35,310 nt of DNA from Streptomyces sp. MZ04 (GTDB lineage: Bacteria; Actinomycetota; Actinomycetes; Streptomycetales; Streptomycetaceae): assembly GCF_004684775.1 (NCBI RefSeq), contig NZ_SRIC01000054.1, forward strand, positions 1-35,310. The letters are read 5' to 3'. The notes below the pieces were generated by a model. The model had not been told where the DNA came from. It worked only from the letters and a program-made list of their open reading frames with translations, and searched no databases. Positions 16,262 to 23,077 of this stretch are shown here, one piece after another; position 1 is the stretch's first letter; each line of letters begins with the position of its first letter. The position numbers and the translations under genes were made by a program.

Positions 16262-17122
16262 TCAGTCCGCGATCAGCCCTTCCCGAAGCTGAGAGAGAGT
16301 CCGGGTGAGCAGCCGGGACACATGCATCTGCGAGATGCCGACCTCCTCGCCGATCTGCGACTGCGTCATGTTCGCGAAGAAGCGCAGCATGATGATGCGG
16401 CGCTCGCGCGGCGGCAGCTTGGCGAGCAGCGGCTTGAGGGACTCGCGGTACTCCACACCCTCAAGGGCGCTGTCCTCGTACCCGAGACGGTCCGCGAGGG
16501 AGCCCTCGCCGCCGTCGTCCTCGGGGGCGGGCGAGTCCAGCGAGGACGCCGTGTAGGCGTTCCCCACCGCAAGCCCGTCGACCACGTCCTCCTCCGAGAC
16601 GCCGAGCGCCTTGGCGAGTTCCGGCACCGTCGGGGAGCGGTCGAGCCGCTGGGCCAGCTCGTCGCTGGTCTTGGTCAGCGCGAGCCGCAGCTCCTGGAGG
16701 CGGCGCGGGACGCGCACCGACCAACTCGTGTCGCGGAAGAAGCGCTTGATCTCACCGACGACGGTCGGCATCGCGAACGTCGGGAATTCCACGCCGCGTT
16801 CGCAGTCGAAGCGGTCGATCGCCTTGATGAGACCGATCGTGCCGACCTGGACGATGTCCTCCATCGGTTCGTTGCGGCTGCGGAAGCGGGCCGCCGCGTA
16901 CCGGACGAGAGGGAGGTTGAGCTCGATCAGCGTGTCTCGCACATAGACGCGCTCCGGGCTGTCCTTGTCGAGTGCGGCGAGCCGCAGGAAAAGGGAGCGG
17001 GACAGGGTGCGGGTGTCGATGGCTTCGGAAGGCCCGGATACGGCTTGGGCCAAAAGCGCGTCGGGCGCGGTTTCGCTCTTCGTGAGCGTGAGCACCTTCG
17101 AGCTGCCCTGGTCTGCGGACAT
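16262..17122 (-). CDS. sigN: SigB-family (group 3) RNA polymerase sigma factor, SigN-like
   Basis: 286 aa sigma factor. Region 2 is at about 60-125 ([53 protein letters not shown]), region 3 at about 130-200 and region 4 at about 225-280 ([20 protein letters not shown]). This is the sporulation/stress-type sigma family with no region 1. ATG 17122 has AAGGGGG just upstream. The symbol rests on similarity and on being the neighbour of sigF in the S. coelicolor order (SCO4034/SCO4035). SigN there acts in aerial-hyphal subapical compartments. No anti-sigma or anti-anti-sigma gene is adjacent. Confidence 0.9.
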   Translation of the reverse strand: MSADQGSSKVLTLTKSETAPDALLAQAVSGPSEAIDTRTLSRSLFLRLAALDKDSPERVYVRDTLIELNLPLVRYAAARFRSRNEPMEDIVQVGTIGLIKAIDRFDCERGVEFPTFAMPTVVGEIKRFFRDTSWSVRVPRRLQELRLALTKTSDELAQRLDRSPTVPELAKALGVSEEDVVDGLAVGNAYTASSLDSPAPEDDGGEGSLADRLGYEDSALEGVEYRESLKPLLAKLPPRERRIIMLRFFANMTQSQIGEEVGISQMHVSRLLTRTLSQLREGLIAD

Positions 17123-17235
17123 GCCACCCCCTTGAGGTCGCGGACGGTCACGGCGGACGCTCCCGTCGGAGGAACGCAGCCTCCACCTGAATACCGGACG
17201 TGGGGCTGCGGCAAACGCGGTTCCAGCAGAATGTC

Positions 17236-17271
17236 ACATGTCGGCAACACGCTGTAGTTACATGTCGACAA
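17236..17271 (-). promoter_or_regulatory. duplicated 12-mer upstream of sigN
   Basis: ACATGTCGGCAA (17236-17247) and ACATGTCGACAA (17260-17271) are repeated with 24-bp period in the 244-bp gap between sigF and sigN. Each contains the palindrome ACATGT. They are candidate activator or repressor sites, or paired promoter elements, for sigN. The rest of this gap shows no gene. Confidence 0.45.
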
Positions 17272-17366
17272 ATAAGGGTGACATCACCGCAGGAGAGAGG
17301 GGGTGCGGGGGTTTTCGGCGCGAGGGAATGTCGAGAACCGCGCGAGCGGAGGTCCACTCGATCCGG

Positions 17367-18272
17367 TTACGCCTCGATCCGGTTTGCGGATCGCAGTCGC
17401 GCGAAGCTTCTGGCGAGGAGTCGAGACACATGCATCTGGGAAACGCCCAGCTCCGCGCTGATCTGTGACTGCGTCAGATTGCTGTAGTAGCGAAGGAGCA
17501 GGATCCGCTGTTCGCGCTCGGGCAGTTGGACGAGGAGATGGCGGACGAGGTCGCGGTGCTCGACGCCGTCGAGCGCCGGATCCTCGTAGCCGAGCCGGTC
17601 GAGCAGACCGGGCAGCCCGTCGCCCTCCTGGGCCGCCTCCAACGACGTTGCGTGGTACGAGCGTCCGGCCTCGATGCAGGCCAGGACCTCCTCCTCGGTG
17701 ATCCGCAGGCGTTCGGCGATCTCCGCGGTCGTGGGCGAGCGCCCGAAGGCCGTGGTGAGGTCCTCGGTGGCCCCGGTGACCTGCACCCACAGCTCGTGAA
17801 GGCGGCGCGGGACGTGGACCGTTCGTACGTTGTCGCGGAAGTACCGCTTGATCTCGCCGACCACCGTGGGCATCGCGAACGTCGGGAACTGCACGCCGCG
17901 GTCGGGGTCGAAGCGGTCGATGGCGTTGATGAGCCCGATCGTGCCGACCTGGACGACGTCCTCCATCGGCTCGTTGCGGCTGCGGAAGCGGGCCGCCGCG
18001 TACCGCACCAGCGGCAGATTCGCCTCGATGAGCGCGCCGCGCACCCGGCCGTGCTCGGGGCTGCCCTGCTCGAGCCCCTTGAGCTCGGCGAAGAGCACCT
18101 GCGTCAGGGCGCGGGTGTCGGCACCCCGGGTGCTCTGAGTGCTCTGGGTGCCTGGGGTGCCTGGGGTGCTCTGGGTGCCCGGGGTGCTCTGGGTCCCCGG
18201 GGTGCTCTGGATGCCCGGGGTGCTCGCTAGCGGCGTCACGGGTGGTGCTTCGGGCGCAGTACTGGCCGGCAC
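17367..18272 (-). CDS. sigF: sporulation sigma factor SigF
   Basis: About 301 aa SigB-family sigma factor, required in Streptomyces for late spore maturation. Region 2 ([39 protein letters not shown]), region 3 and region 4 ([20 protein letters not shown]) are intact, and the C-terminal two-thirds match my memory of S. coelicolor SigF closely. I place the start at GTG 18272, where the protein begins [11 protein letters not shown], matching the known N-terminus; TTG 18308 is the longer alternative. The N-terminal arm is expanded by a STPGxQ hexapeptide repeat (18128-18225). Upstream lies a phased 10-bp repeat array. Confidence 0.92.
   Translation of the reverse strand: MPASTAPEAPPVTPLASTPGIQSTPGTQSTPGTQSTPGTPGTQSTQSTRGADTRALTQVLFAELKGLEQGSPEHGRVRGALIEANLPLVRYAAARFRSRNEPMEDVVQVGTIGLINAIDRFDPDRGVQFPTFAMPTVVGEIKRYFRDNVRTVHVPRRLHELWVQVTGATEDLTTAFGRSPTTAEIAERLRITEEEVLACIEAGRSYHATSLEAAQEGDGLPGLLDRLGYEDPALDGVEHRDLVRHLLVQLPEREQRILLLRYYSNLTQSQISAELGVSQMHVSRLLARSFARLRSANRIEA
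18128..18225 (-). repeat. 18-bp tandem repeats in sigF N-terminal coding region
   Basis: Three full 18-bp units (18163-18180, 18181-18198, 18199-18216) plus a partial unit at 18217-18225 and degenerate copies at 18128-18162. In frame they encode Ser-Thr-Pro-Gly-x-Gln, giving a disordered arm before sigma region 2. Confidence 0.9.
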
Positions 18273-18328
18273 GGTCAACGCCACCCCTTCTCGGTCAATC
18301 CCAGTCAAGCTCAGTCGACCTTGGTCAA
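18273..18328 (-). promoter_or_regulatory. 10-bp phased RGTCRA repeats upstream of sigF
   Basis: RGTCRA occurs at 18293, 18303, 18313 and 18323, exactly 10 bp apart, and again in phase at 18273 (18283 is not matched). Out-of-phase relatives lie at 18335 and 18344. On the coding strand these read TTGACC, TTGACT, TCGACT, TTGACC. They directly precede the chosen GTG start. Probably a binding array for a developmental regulator; inference only. Confidence 0.5.
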
Positions 18329-18429
18329 CCCGTCCGTCAAAGCGGTCATAGCATCACAAGACATGTGCACTGTGTGCAAGCACCGCATAACGCCGTGTTG
18401 AGGGCAAGTTGGGGCGTAAGACGCAGCAA

Positions 18430-18456
18430 AGCCCCTCACCGTTCCGGTGAGGGGCT
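18430..18456 (-). terminator. hairpin after Dabb gene
   Basis: Perfect 11-bp stem (18430-18440 with 18446-18456) with a GTTCC loop, between the Dabb stop (18472) and the sigF promoter region. Confidence 0.85.
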
Positions 18457-18471
18457 CGTTTGGCGGGTCGC

Positions 18472-18765
18472 TCAGAACTCGTAGTCCGCGATCACCCACG
18501 TGGCGAACTCCCGCCACAGGGCGACGCCCGCCTGATGGGCCGGGTGTTCGAGGTACCGCTTCAGCGCATCGGTGTCCTCGACCGCCGAGTTGATGGCGAA
18601 GTCGTACGCGATGGGCCGGTCGGTGATGTTCCAGTCGCACTCCCAGAACGTCAGCTCCGGGATCTGCTCACCGAGCGCGCGGAAGGCCTTGACGCCCTCG
18701 ACGACGCGCGGCTCGTCGCGCTGCACACCGTCGTTGAGCTTGAAGAGGACCAGATGGCGGATCAT
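18472..18765 (-). CDS. Dabb (stress-responsive alpha/beta barrel) protein
   Basis: 97 aa single-domain protein: strand MIRHLVLFKLNDGV, helix RVVEGVKAFRALGEQIPEL, strand TFWECDWNITDRPIAYDF, helix TDALKRYLEHPAHQAGVA, and final REFATWVIADYEF. This is the stress-responsive dimeric alpha/beta barrel (Dabb, PF07876) layout, including the characteristic YLEHPAH. Molecular roles in bacteria are mostly unknown. ATG 18765 has AGGAG upstream. It lies 35 bp after a small membrane-protein gene, probably on the same transcript, and ends at a strong hairpin. Confidence 0.88.
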   Translation of the reverse strand: MIRHLVLFKLNDGVQRDEPRVVEGVKAFRALGEQIPELTFWECDWNITDRPIAYDFAINSAVEDTDALKRYLEHPAHQAGVALWREFATWVIADYEF

Positions 18766-18800
18766 GCGGGCTCCTGGGAAGGCGGGGGCGGACGGGCCGC

Positions 18801-18980
18801 TCAGTCCTTGCCGCCGTTGGCGACCCATGTCATGAAGTCACCGATGCTCTGAGCGGCACTCGAGACCGCCTCGAACCCTATCTGCACGTAGTCCGCGGCC
18901 TTGGCCGGGTCGGTGATGATCACGTACAGGATGAAGACGACGACCGCGAAGAGCCCGACCTTTTTCCACTGCACCGCCAC
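18801..18980 (-). CDS. small membrane protein, hypothetical
   Basis: About 59 aa. One hydrophobic helix near the N-terminus (VGLFAVVVFILYVIIT), then an amphipathic segment (DYVQIGFEAVSSAAQSIGDF) and the end ANGGKD. I do not recognise a named family. GTG 18980 has GGGGAGG 9 nt upstream; GTG 18974 is also possible. Upstream in-frame sequence runs through non-coding-looking DNA. It precedes the Dabb gene by 35 bp. Confidence 0.7.
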   Translation of the reverse strand: MAVQWKKVGLFAVVVFILYVIITDPAKAADYVQIGFEAVSSAAQSIGDFMTWVANGGKD

Positions 18981-19249
18981 GCTCTTCGGCCTCCCCTTAC
19001 GCGCGCCCCGTGTGACCTCTGTGACGGGCGAGAGTCTAACCCGGCGTGTCCTCACAAGGCTTTTAAGGACCAACGGCCCCATGGCACAGGCCCTTTGCCT
19101 GACTTTTCCCCATTCCGGCGGGAGCAGGATGGGTGATGTGCCGCAGCGGGTCCGGCAGGAATCCGCGGGCACGGGACTGGCCCCACTGCGGGGTCACGCG
19201 CCGTCGGCTTCCCCCCGGATGACGGCGCTGACTTGAGGGTTCCAGTCCT

Positions 19250-19290
19250 CATCGGGGGGAGCGGCTTGTCCCCCCGATGCCGCTTCCCCC
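19250..19290. other. alternative hairpin pair
   Basis: CATCGGGGGGA (19250-19260) pairs perfectly with TCCCCCCGATG (19269-19279), loop 8 nt. The overlapping segment 19254-19265 can instead pair with 19279-19290 (GCCGCTTCCCCC, one mismatch). Both cannot form together. Confidence 0.6.
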
Positions 19291-19299
19291 GGCCTGACT

Positions 19300-19331
19300 T
19301 TCACGGCACATTCACTTCACGGCGCATTCAC
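19300..19331. repeat. 16-bp tandem duplication
   Basis: TTCACGGCACATTCAC (19300-19315) is followed directly by TTCACGGCGCATTCAC (19316-19331), one mismatch, next to the tRNA-Ser terminator. Confidence 0.9.
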
Positions 19332-19340
19332 GACGAACGA

Positions 19341-19373
19341 CGAAGGGCCCCGTCCATTGGACGGGGCCCTTCG
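19341..19373 (-). terminator. tRNA-Ser(CGA) terminator
   Basis: Perfect 15-bp inverted repeat (19341-19355 with 19359-19373) and a 3-nt ATT loop, 9 bp past the tRNA 3' end. Confidence 0.9.
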
Positions 19374-19382
19374 TGTTGAGAG

Positions 19383-19467
19383 CGGTAGCGGTGGGATTTG
19401 AACCCACGGTGACTTGCGCCACACTCGCTTTCGAGGCGAGCTCCTTCGGCCGCTCGGACACGCTACC
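19383..19467 (-). tRNA. tRNA-Ser (CGA)
   Basis: 85-nt class II tRNA. The acceptor GGTAGCG (5' end at 19467) pairs with CGCTACC (19384-19390), with discriminator G at 19383. The anticodon stem CTCGC/GCGAG encloses loop CTCGAAA, so the anticodon is CGA. A long variable arm follows and the T-loop GTTCAAATCC is clear. The CCA end is not encoded. Confidence 0.96.
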
Positions 19468-19515
19468 GAGAGGAACTCTAGCCCAAAGTTGCCCGTGGTC
19501 CGAAATCCGTTTGGC

Positions 19516-20040
19516 TCAGCGCTCCCGGAAGAAGCGTGTGAGCTGCCCCGAGGCCTCATCCGCGAGGACCCCGTGGATCACCTCGGGCCGGTGATTGAGC
19601 CTTCGGTCGCGTACGACGTCCCAGAGCGAGCCCGCGGCGCCCGCCTTCTCGTCACGCGCTCCGTAGACGACCCGGTCGACGCGCGACTGCACGAGCGCGC
19701 CCGCGCACATCGTGCAGGGCTCCAGGGTGACGACGAGCGTGCAGCCCGTCAGCCGCCACTCGCCGAGCTCTTTCGCCGCCCGCCGGATGGCGAGTACCTC
19801 CGCGTGCGCCGTGGGGTCGCCGGTCGCCTCGCGTTCGTTGTGGCCCGCCGCGAGCACCGTCGTGCCGTCCGGGGACAGCACGACGGCGCCGACGGGCACG
19901 TCGCCGCCCCGGACGGCCAGTTCGGCCTCGGCCAGGGCGAGCCGCATGGGCGCCCGCCAGCGGTCGCGTACGGGGTCGGGTGTCTGGTCGGTTTGGTCGT
20001 TCGGGTCGTTCGGGTCGTTCGGGTCGTTCTGGTCGGTCAC
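19516..20040 (-). CDS. tadA: tRNA-specific adenosine deaminase TadA
   Basis: 174 aa. Makes inosine at the wobble position of tRNA-Arg(ACG). Catalytic zinc ligands are H79 with proton shuttle E81 (TAHAEVLAI) and C109/C112 (LEPCTMCAGALV); RVVYGARDEKAGAAGS and the C-terminal FF segment are also typical. The N-terminus is lengthened by an Asn-Asp-Pro repeat (9-bp units at about 19995-20034). ATG at M32 (MRLALAEAE) could be the functional start if the repeat is untranslated. GTG 20040 lies 9 bp after the stop of its partner gene, indicating one operon. Confidence 0.95.
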   Translation of the reverse strand: MTDQNDPNDPNDPNDQTDQTPDPVRDRWRAPMRLALAEAELAVRGGDVPVGAVVLSPDGTTVLAAGHNEREATGDPTAHAEVLAIRRAAKELGEWRLTGCTLVVTLEPCTMCAGALVQSRVDRVVYGARDEKAGAAGSLWDVVRDRRLNHRPEVIHGVLADEASGQLTRFFRER

Positions 20041-20049
20041 ACCGGGAAC

Positions 20050-20643
20050 CTAGCGGACGGTCTCCAGCACCTCCGCCGCCCCGAGGATCTCGGCGATCTC
20101 GCTGAGCGCGTCACCGGCCTCCAGAGCGAGCAGCTCCTTGTCCGGTACGCCGAGGTCGCTCAGGAGCTCCGTGTCGCCGAGCGGCCCGGCGGGCACGGCG
20201 TCGCCGCCGGACCCTTCGGCGTCGTCATCGTCGCCGTCGGATTCGGACGAGGCGTCGGAGCCGGCCGGTTCGCCGTCCTCCGTGCCGTCGAGGTCGAGGG
20301 CGTCCAGATCGACGCCCGGATCGTCGGTGCCCGGCTCACGGCCGAGCATTTCGTCGGTGAGCAGGATCTCTCCGTACGAACTACGGGCGGCCGCGGCCGC
20401 GTCCGAGACGTAGATACGAGGGTCCTCCTCACCGTCCACGCGGACGACGCCGAACCACGCGTCTTCCTGTTCGATGAAAACGAGCACTGTGTCGTCGTCG
20501 TATTCGGCCGTGGCTTCACGGGCCAGGTCGGCCAGATCCGCCAGGGTCTCCACATCGTCGAGCTCCGTGTCGCTCGCTTCCCACCCGTCTTCGGTGCGCG
20601 CGAGCAGTGCGGCGAAGTACACCGTGACTCTCCCACTGGTCAT
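20050..20643 (-). CDS. tRNA adenosine deaminase-associated protein
   Basis: 197 aa conserved actinobacterial protein always found beside tadA (family known by this name). The N-terminal domain (1-95: VTVYFAALLARTEDGWEASD, VLVFIEQEDAWFGVVRVDGE, DPRIYVSD) and a C-terminal helical segment (LLSDLGVPDKELLALE, then AGDALSEIAEILGAAEVLE) flank a very acidic Asp/Glu/Ser/Gly linker (about 105-150). Function unknown; a role in TadA folding or substrate handling is only suggested by the fixed pairing. ATG 20643 is the start; GTG at the sixth codon (VTVYFAALL) is an alternative. Confidence 0.92.
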   Translation of the reverse strand: MTSGRVTVYFAALLARTEDGWEASDTELDDVETLADLADLAREATAEYDDDTVLVFIEQEDAWFGVVRVDGEEDPRIYVSDAAAAARSSYGEILLTDEMLGREPGTDDPGVDLDALDLDGTEDGEPAGSDASSESDGDDDDAEGSGGDAVPAGPLGDTELLSDLGVPDKELLALEAGDALSEIAEILGAAEVLETVR

Positions 20644-20750
20644 AGACAGCGCCGGTTGACGGTTTGGGTGTCCCCCCGGCGAGTTCGGGGAGCGGGGGAG
20701 TGCTGTTCAAGCCCCGCTCACTCGGAATCGTGGCAGAAACCACGGCCTGA

Positions 20751-20802
20751 GGAGAGGTCTTCCGCCCGCTGTGTCCGCTTCGCGTTTCCAAGACCCCTCT
20801 CC
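20751..20802 (-). terminator. possible bulged hairpin after small protein gene
   Basis: GGAGAGGTCTT (20751-20761) can pair with AAGACCCCTCTCC (20790-20802) with a 2-nt bulge, 24 bp past the stop of the 74-residue gene on the minus strand. Weak evidence. The rest of the 182-bp gap shows no gene. Confidence 0.35.
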
Positions 20803-20825
20803 GGGGCCTGCGCGAGGGGCAGCCG

Positions 20826-21050
20826 CTACCAGCGGAACGTGCGCATACGCATCTGCTGACGCATCCGTGCCGCCCGGGCGCGGCGCGGCTTCACACGGTC
20901 GCGGAGCTCGCGTGCCTCGGCCAGTTCATTGAGGAACTGGGCGCGGCGGCGCCGGCGCTCGGCTTCGTCCTCGAGGTCGCTCTCGAAGTCGCTCTCGGGG
21001 GCGCCGCGCGACGTCCCGTCGGCTGCGCGCTCCGGCTCTTGCTCCGCCAC
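20826..21050 (-). CDS. small charged hypothetical protein
   Basis: About 74 aa. The acidic first half ([18 protein letters not shown]) turns into a strongly basic helical second half ([20 protein letters not shown], ending [12 protein letters not shown]). A short coiled coil is likely and no TM segment is present. No known function. GTG 21050 is preceded by GGGGTGG at about 8 nt; GTG 21059 is equally possible. Divergent from upp, sharing a roughly 120-bp regulatory gap. Confidence 0.72.
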   Translation of the reverse strand: MAEQEPERAADGTSRGAPESDFESDLEDEAERRRRRAQFLNELAEARELRDRVKPRRARAARMRQQMRMRTFRW

Positions 21051-21170
21051 AGGCCACACCACCCCAGGTCGTACGTCCACTTTCCCCCGGATGGCGGGTT
21101 TGATGCCACAGCGAGGCAGTCGGAGCGCGAGGGAGTCCGGGCGGTGCGGGGCGCGGTTACTGTTGAGGGC

Positions 21171-21806
21171 ATGCGGATCCACGTCGTCGACCACCCGCTG
21201 GTGGCGCACAAACTCACCACGCTGCGCGACAAGCGCACCGACTCCCCGACCTTCCGGCGCCTCGCCGACGAGCTGGTCACCCTGCTCGCGTACGAGGCCA
21301 CCAGGGACGTGCGCACCGAGCAGGTCGACATCGAGACCCCGGTCACGCCGACGACGGGCGTCAAGCTGTCCTACCCGCGCCCCTTGGTCGTGCCGATCCT
21401 GCGCGCGGGGCTCGGCATGCTGGACGGCATGGTGCGGCTGCTTCCGACCGCCGAGGTGGGCTTCCTCGGGATGATCCGCGACGAGGAGACGCTGCAGGCG
21501 TCGACGTACGCGACGCGCATGCCCGAGGACCTCTCAGGACGCCAGGTCTACGTCCTGGACCCGATGCTGGCCACCGGCGGCACGCTCGTCGCGGCCATCC
21601 AGGAGCTGATCAAGCGCGGCGCGGACGACGTGACCGCCGTGGTGCTCCTCGCGGCGCCCGAGGGCGTCGAGGTCATGGAGCGCGAGCTGGCGGGCACGCC
21701 GGTGACGGTCGTGACGGCGTCGGTCGACGAGCGGCTCAACGAGAACGGCTACATCGTGCCGGGACTCGGCGACGCCGGGGACCGGATGTACGGGACCGCG
21801 GAGTAG
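21171..21806 (+). CDS. upp: uracil phosphoribosyltransferase
   Basis: 211 aa, full length for Upp: uracil + PRPP gives UMP (pyrimidine salvage, cytosolic). The PRPP loop is [16 protein letters not shown] (about 128-143); the uracil-binding C-terminal segment is [36 protein letters not shown] carries the conserved arginine. A TACTGT -10-like hexamer ends 7 bp before ATG 21171, so the transcript may be leaderless. The stop is followed at once by five 11-bp repeats. Confidence 0.97.
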   Translation: MRIHVVDHPLVAHKLTTLRDKRTDSPTFRRLADELVTLLAYEATRDVRTEQVDIETPVTPTTGVKLSYPRPLVVPILRAGLGMLDGMVRLLPTAEVGFLGMIRDEETLQASTYATRMPEDLSGRQVYVLDPMLATGGTLVAAIQELIKRGADDVTAVVLLAAPEGVEVMERELAGTPVTVVTASVDERLNENGYIVPGLGDAGDRMYGTAE

Positions 21807-21807
21807 C

Positions 21808-21862
21808 GCTCAGCGATTGCTCAGCGATTGCTCAGCGATTGCTCAGCGATTGCTCAGCGATT
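21808..21862. repeat. five perfect 11-bp tandem repeats
   Basis: GCTCAGCGATT repeated exactly at 21808, 21819, 21830, 21841 and 21852, starting 1 bp after the upp stop. The related GCTCAGCAG lies at 21872-21880. It fills most of the gap between upp and the convergent LytR_C gene. The period is one helical turn. Confidence 0.97.
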
Positions 21863-21888
21863 CACGAGCAGCGCTCAGCAGTTCTTTT

Positions 21889-22536
21889 TCAGCAGTCCTT
21901 CTTGCCGCTGGACGTAGAGGGCGTCGGCTTGGGCTCGGCGAGTACCGCCAGGGCCTTGTCGGCGTCCTCTTTCTTTGCCAGATCCTTGAACTGCGTACCC
22001 AGGATGAGGTCCACCTCGCCGCCCTTGCGGGCGTCCGTCCGCTGCTCGGTGCCGGCGAGCTGGGTGCCGAGTACGGGAATCGCGGTGTCCGTGGCGGTCT
22101 TGGCGCCGAGCAGTATCCCGGTGCCCTTGACCTTCTTGTCGTACGCCTTCGTCGCGTTGCCCACCTTGCCGATGGCGAAGCCACGTTTCTTCAGCTCGTC
22201 CGCGGTGTCCTTGGCGAGGCCGCCGCGGGGCGTGGCGTTGAAGACGTTCACGGTGATCTGGCCCGGTTTGGGCAGCGGCTTCGGCGCGGGTGCCTTGGCC
22301 GACCGGGCCTCCTTGGGGTCGCAGTCGGCGCGCGAGCCCGCGGCGGTGGCCGTGTCGCCGCCCGTGAAGACGTCGATGAGCTGCAGGGTTCCCCAGCCGA
22401 CCAGACCGGCGGCTACGACGGACGCGACGACCGCGAGCACGATCCTGCGGCGGCCGCGGTTCCGGCGCATACGCGGATATTTGGCCCCCGTGATGCGGTA
22501 CTTGCCGCCCATGCCGGGGGGAGTGAGCATGCTCAT
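21889..22536 (-). CDS. LytR C-terminal domain membrane protein
   Basis: 215 aa. A basic juxtamembrane segment (about 15-30, YPRMRRNRGRRR) precedes one TM helix (about 31-53, IVLAVVASVVAAGLVGWGTL), then an extracytoplasmic Ala/Pro/Lys linker. A LytR_C domain (about 90-195) follows: ITVNVFNATPRGGLAKDTAD, ELKKRGFAIGKVGNATKAYD, VDLILGTQFKDL. This domain occurs at the end of LCP cell-wall ligases and in stand-alone proteins; the role here is unknown. I use ATG 22536 (MSMLTPPGMGG); no ribosome site is visible. A TTGGCC/TAGTAG promoter on the minus strand about 40 nt upstream would give a very short leader. Confidence 0.88.
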   Translation of the reverse strand: MSMLTPPGMGGKYRITGAKYPRMRRNRGRRRIVLAVVASVVAAGLVGWGTLQLIDVFTGGDTATAAGSRADCDPKEARSAKAPAPKPLPKPGQITVNVFNATPRGGLAKDTADELKKRGFAIGKVGNATKAYDKKVKGTGILLGAKTATDTAIPVLGTQLAGTEQRTDARKGGEVDLILGTQFKDLAKKEDADKALAVLAEPKPTPSTSSGKKDC

Positions 22537-22660
22537 GGGCGCAGCGTAGTGCGGCAACGCCGTGATGCCTACTAAATGATCATTGACTTGGGCCAAGGCC
22601 AACCCGAAAGGGTCAATACGGGACCGTGGCGGACCCCGGCCGGGTGCTCGGCCCTGGGGC

Positions 22661-22957
22661 TCAGCCCAGCTCGAGCACGCGGGCGTGCAGTACCTGGCGC
22701 TGCTGGAGTGCCGCGCGGACCGCGCGGTGCAGTCCGTCTTCCAGGTAGAGGTCGCCCTGCCACTTCACCACGTGCGCGAAGAGGTCGCCGTAGAACGTCG
22801 AGTCCTCCGCGAGGAGCGTCTCGAGGTCCAGCTGGCCCTTGGTCGTCACGAGCTGATCGAGGCGGACCGGGCGCGGAGCGACGTCCGCCCACTGCCGGGT
22901 GCTTTCCCGGCCGTGGTCGGGGTACGGCCGGCCGTTTCCGATGCGCTTGAAGATCAC
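22661..22957 (-). CDS. conserved small protein with DGLHR motif
   Basis: 98 aa, GTG start. Begins MIFKRIGNGRPYPDHGRES and ends VRAALQQRQVLHARVLEL. The stretch LYLEDGLHRAVRAALQ resembles the D-G-x-H-R nucleotide-binding motif of the ParB/sulfiredoxin fold, with RPVRLDQLVTTKGQLDLETL matching the preceding region. Such proteins are often labelled VapB-family antitoxins in Streptomyces annotation (from memory), but no toxin gene is adjacent. It is oriented towards the LytR_C gene, 124 bp away. Confidence 0.82.
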   Translation of the reverse strand: MIFKRIGNGRPYPDHGRESTRQWADVAPRPVRLDQLVTTKGQLDLETLLAEDSTFYGDLFAHVVKWQGDLYLEDGLHRAVRAALQQRQVLHARVLELG

Positions 22958-23077
22958 ACGGAAAGCCTACCGGTCAAGGCTCTCCGGGCGCAGCCATGGA
23001 GACGGAGTGCGACGCTGGGAAATGACGCAGGAAACCGGTGCAAACCGGGAACACTCAAGCCGGGAACAGGGGCCGAA

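Larger units (their letters stand above)
18981..19382. other. 402-bp region without a gene; structured repeats
   Basis: No convincing coding sequence between the small membrane protein gene and tRNA-Ser. Its right half holds two mutually exclusive hairpins (19250-19290), a 16-bp tandem duplication (19300-19331) and the tRNA terminator (19341-19373). The left half presumably carries the promoter of the small-protein/Dabb unit. Confidence 0.7.

Noticed and set aside
18901..19236. Plus-strand 111-residue open frame over the small membrane protein and tRNA upstream region
   Set aside because: No domain or ribosome site; it overlaps a better minus-strand gene and structured non-coding DNA.
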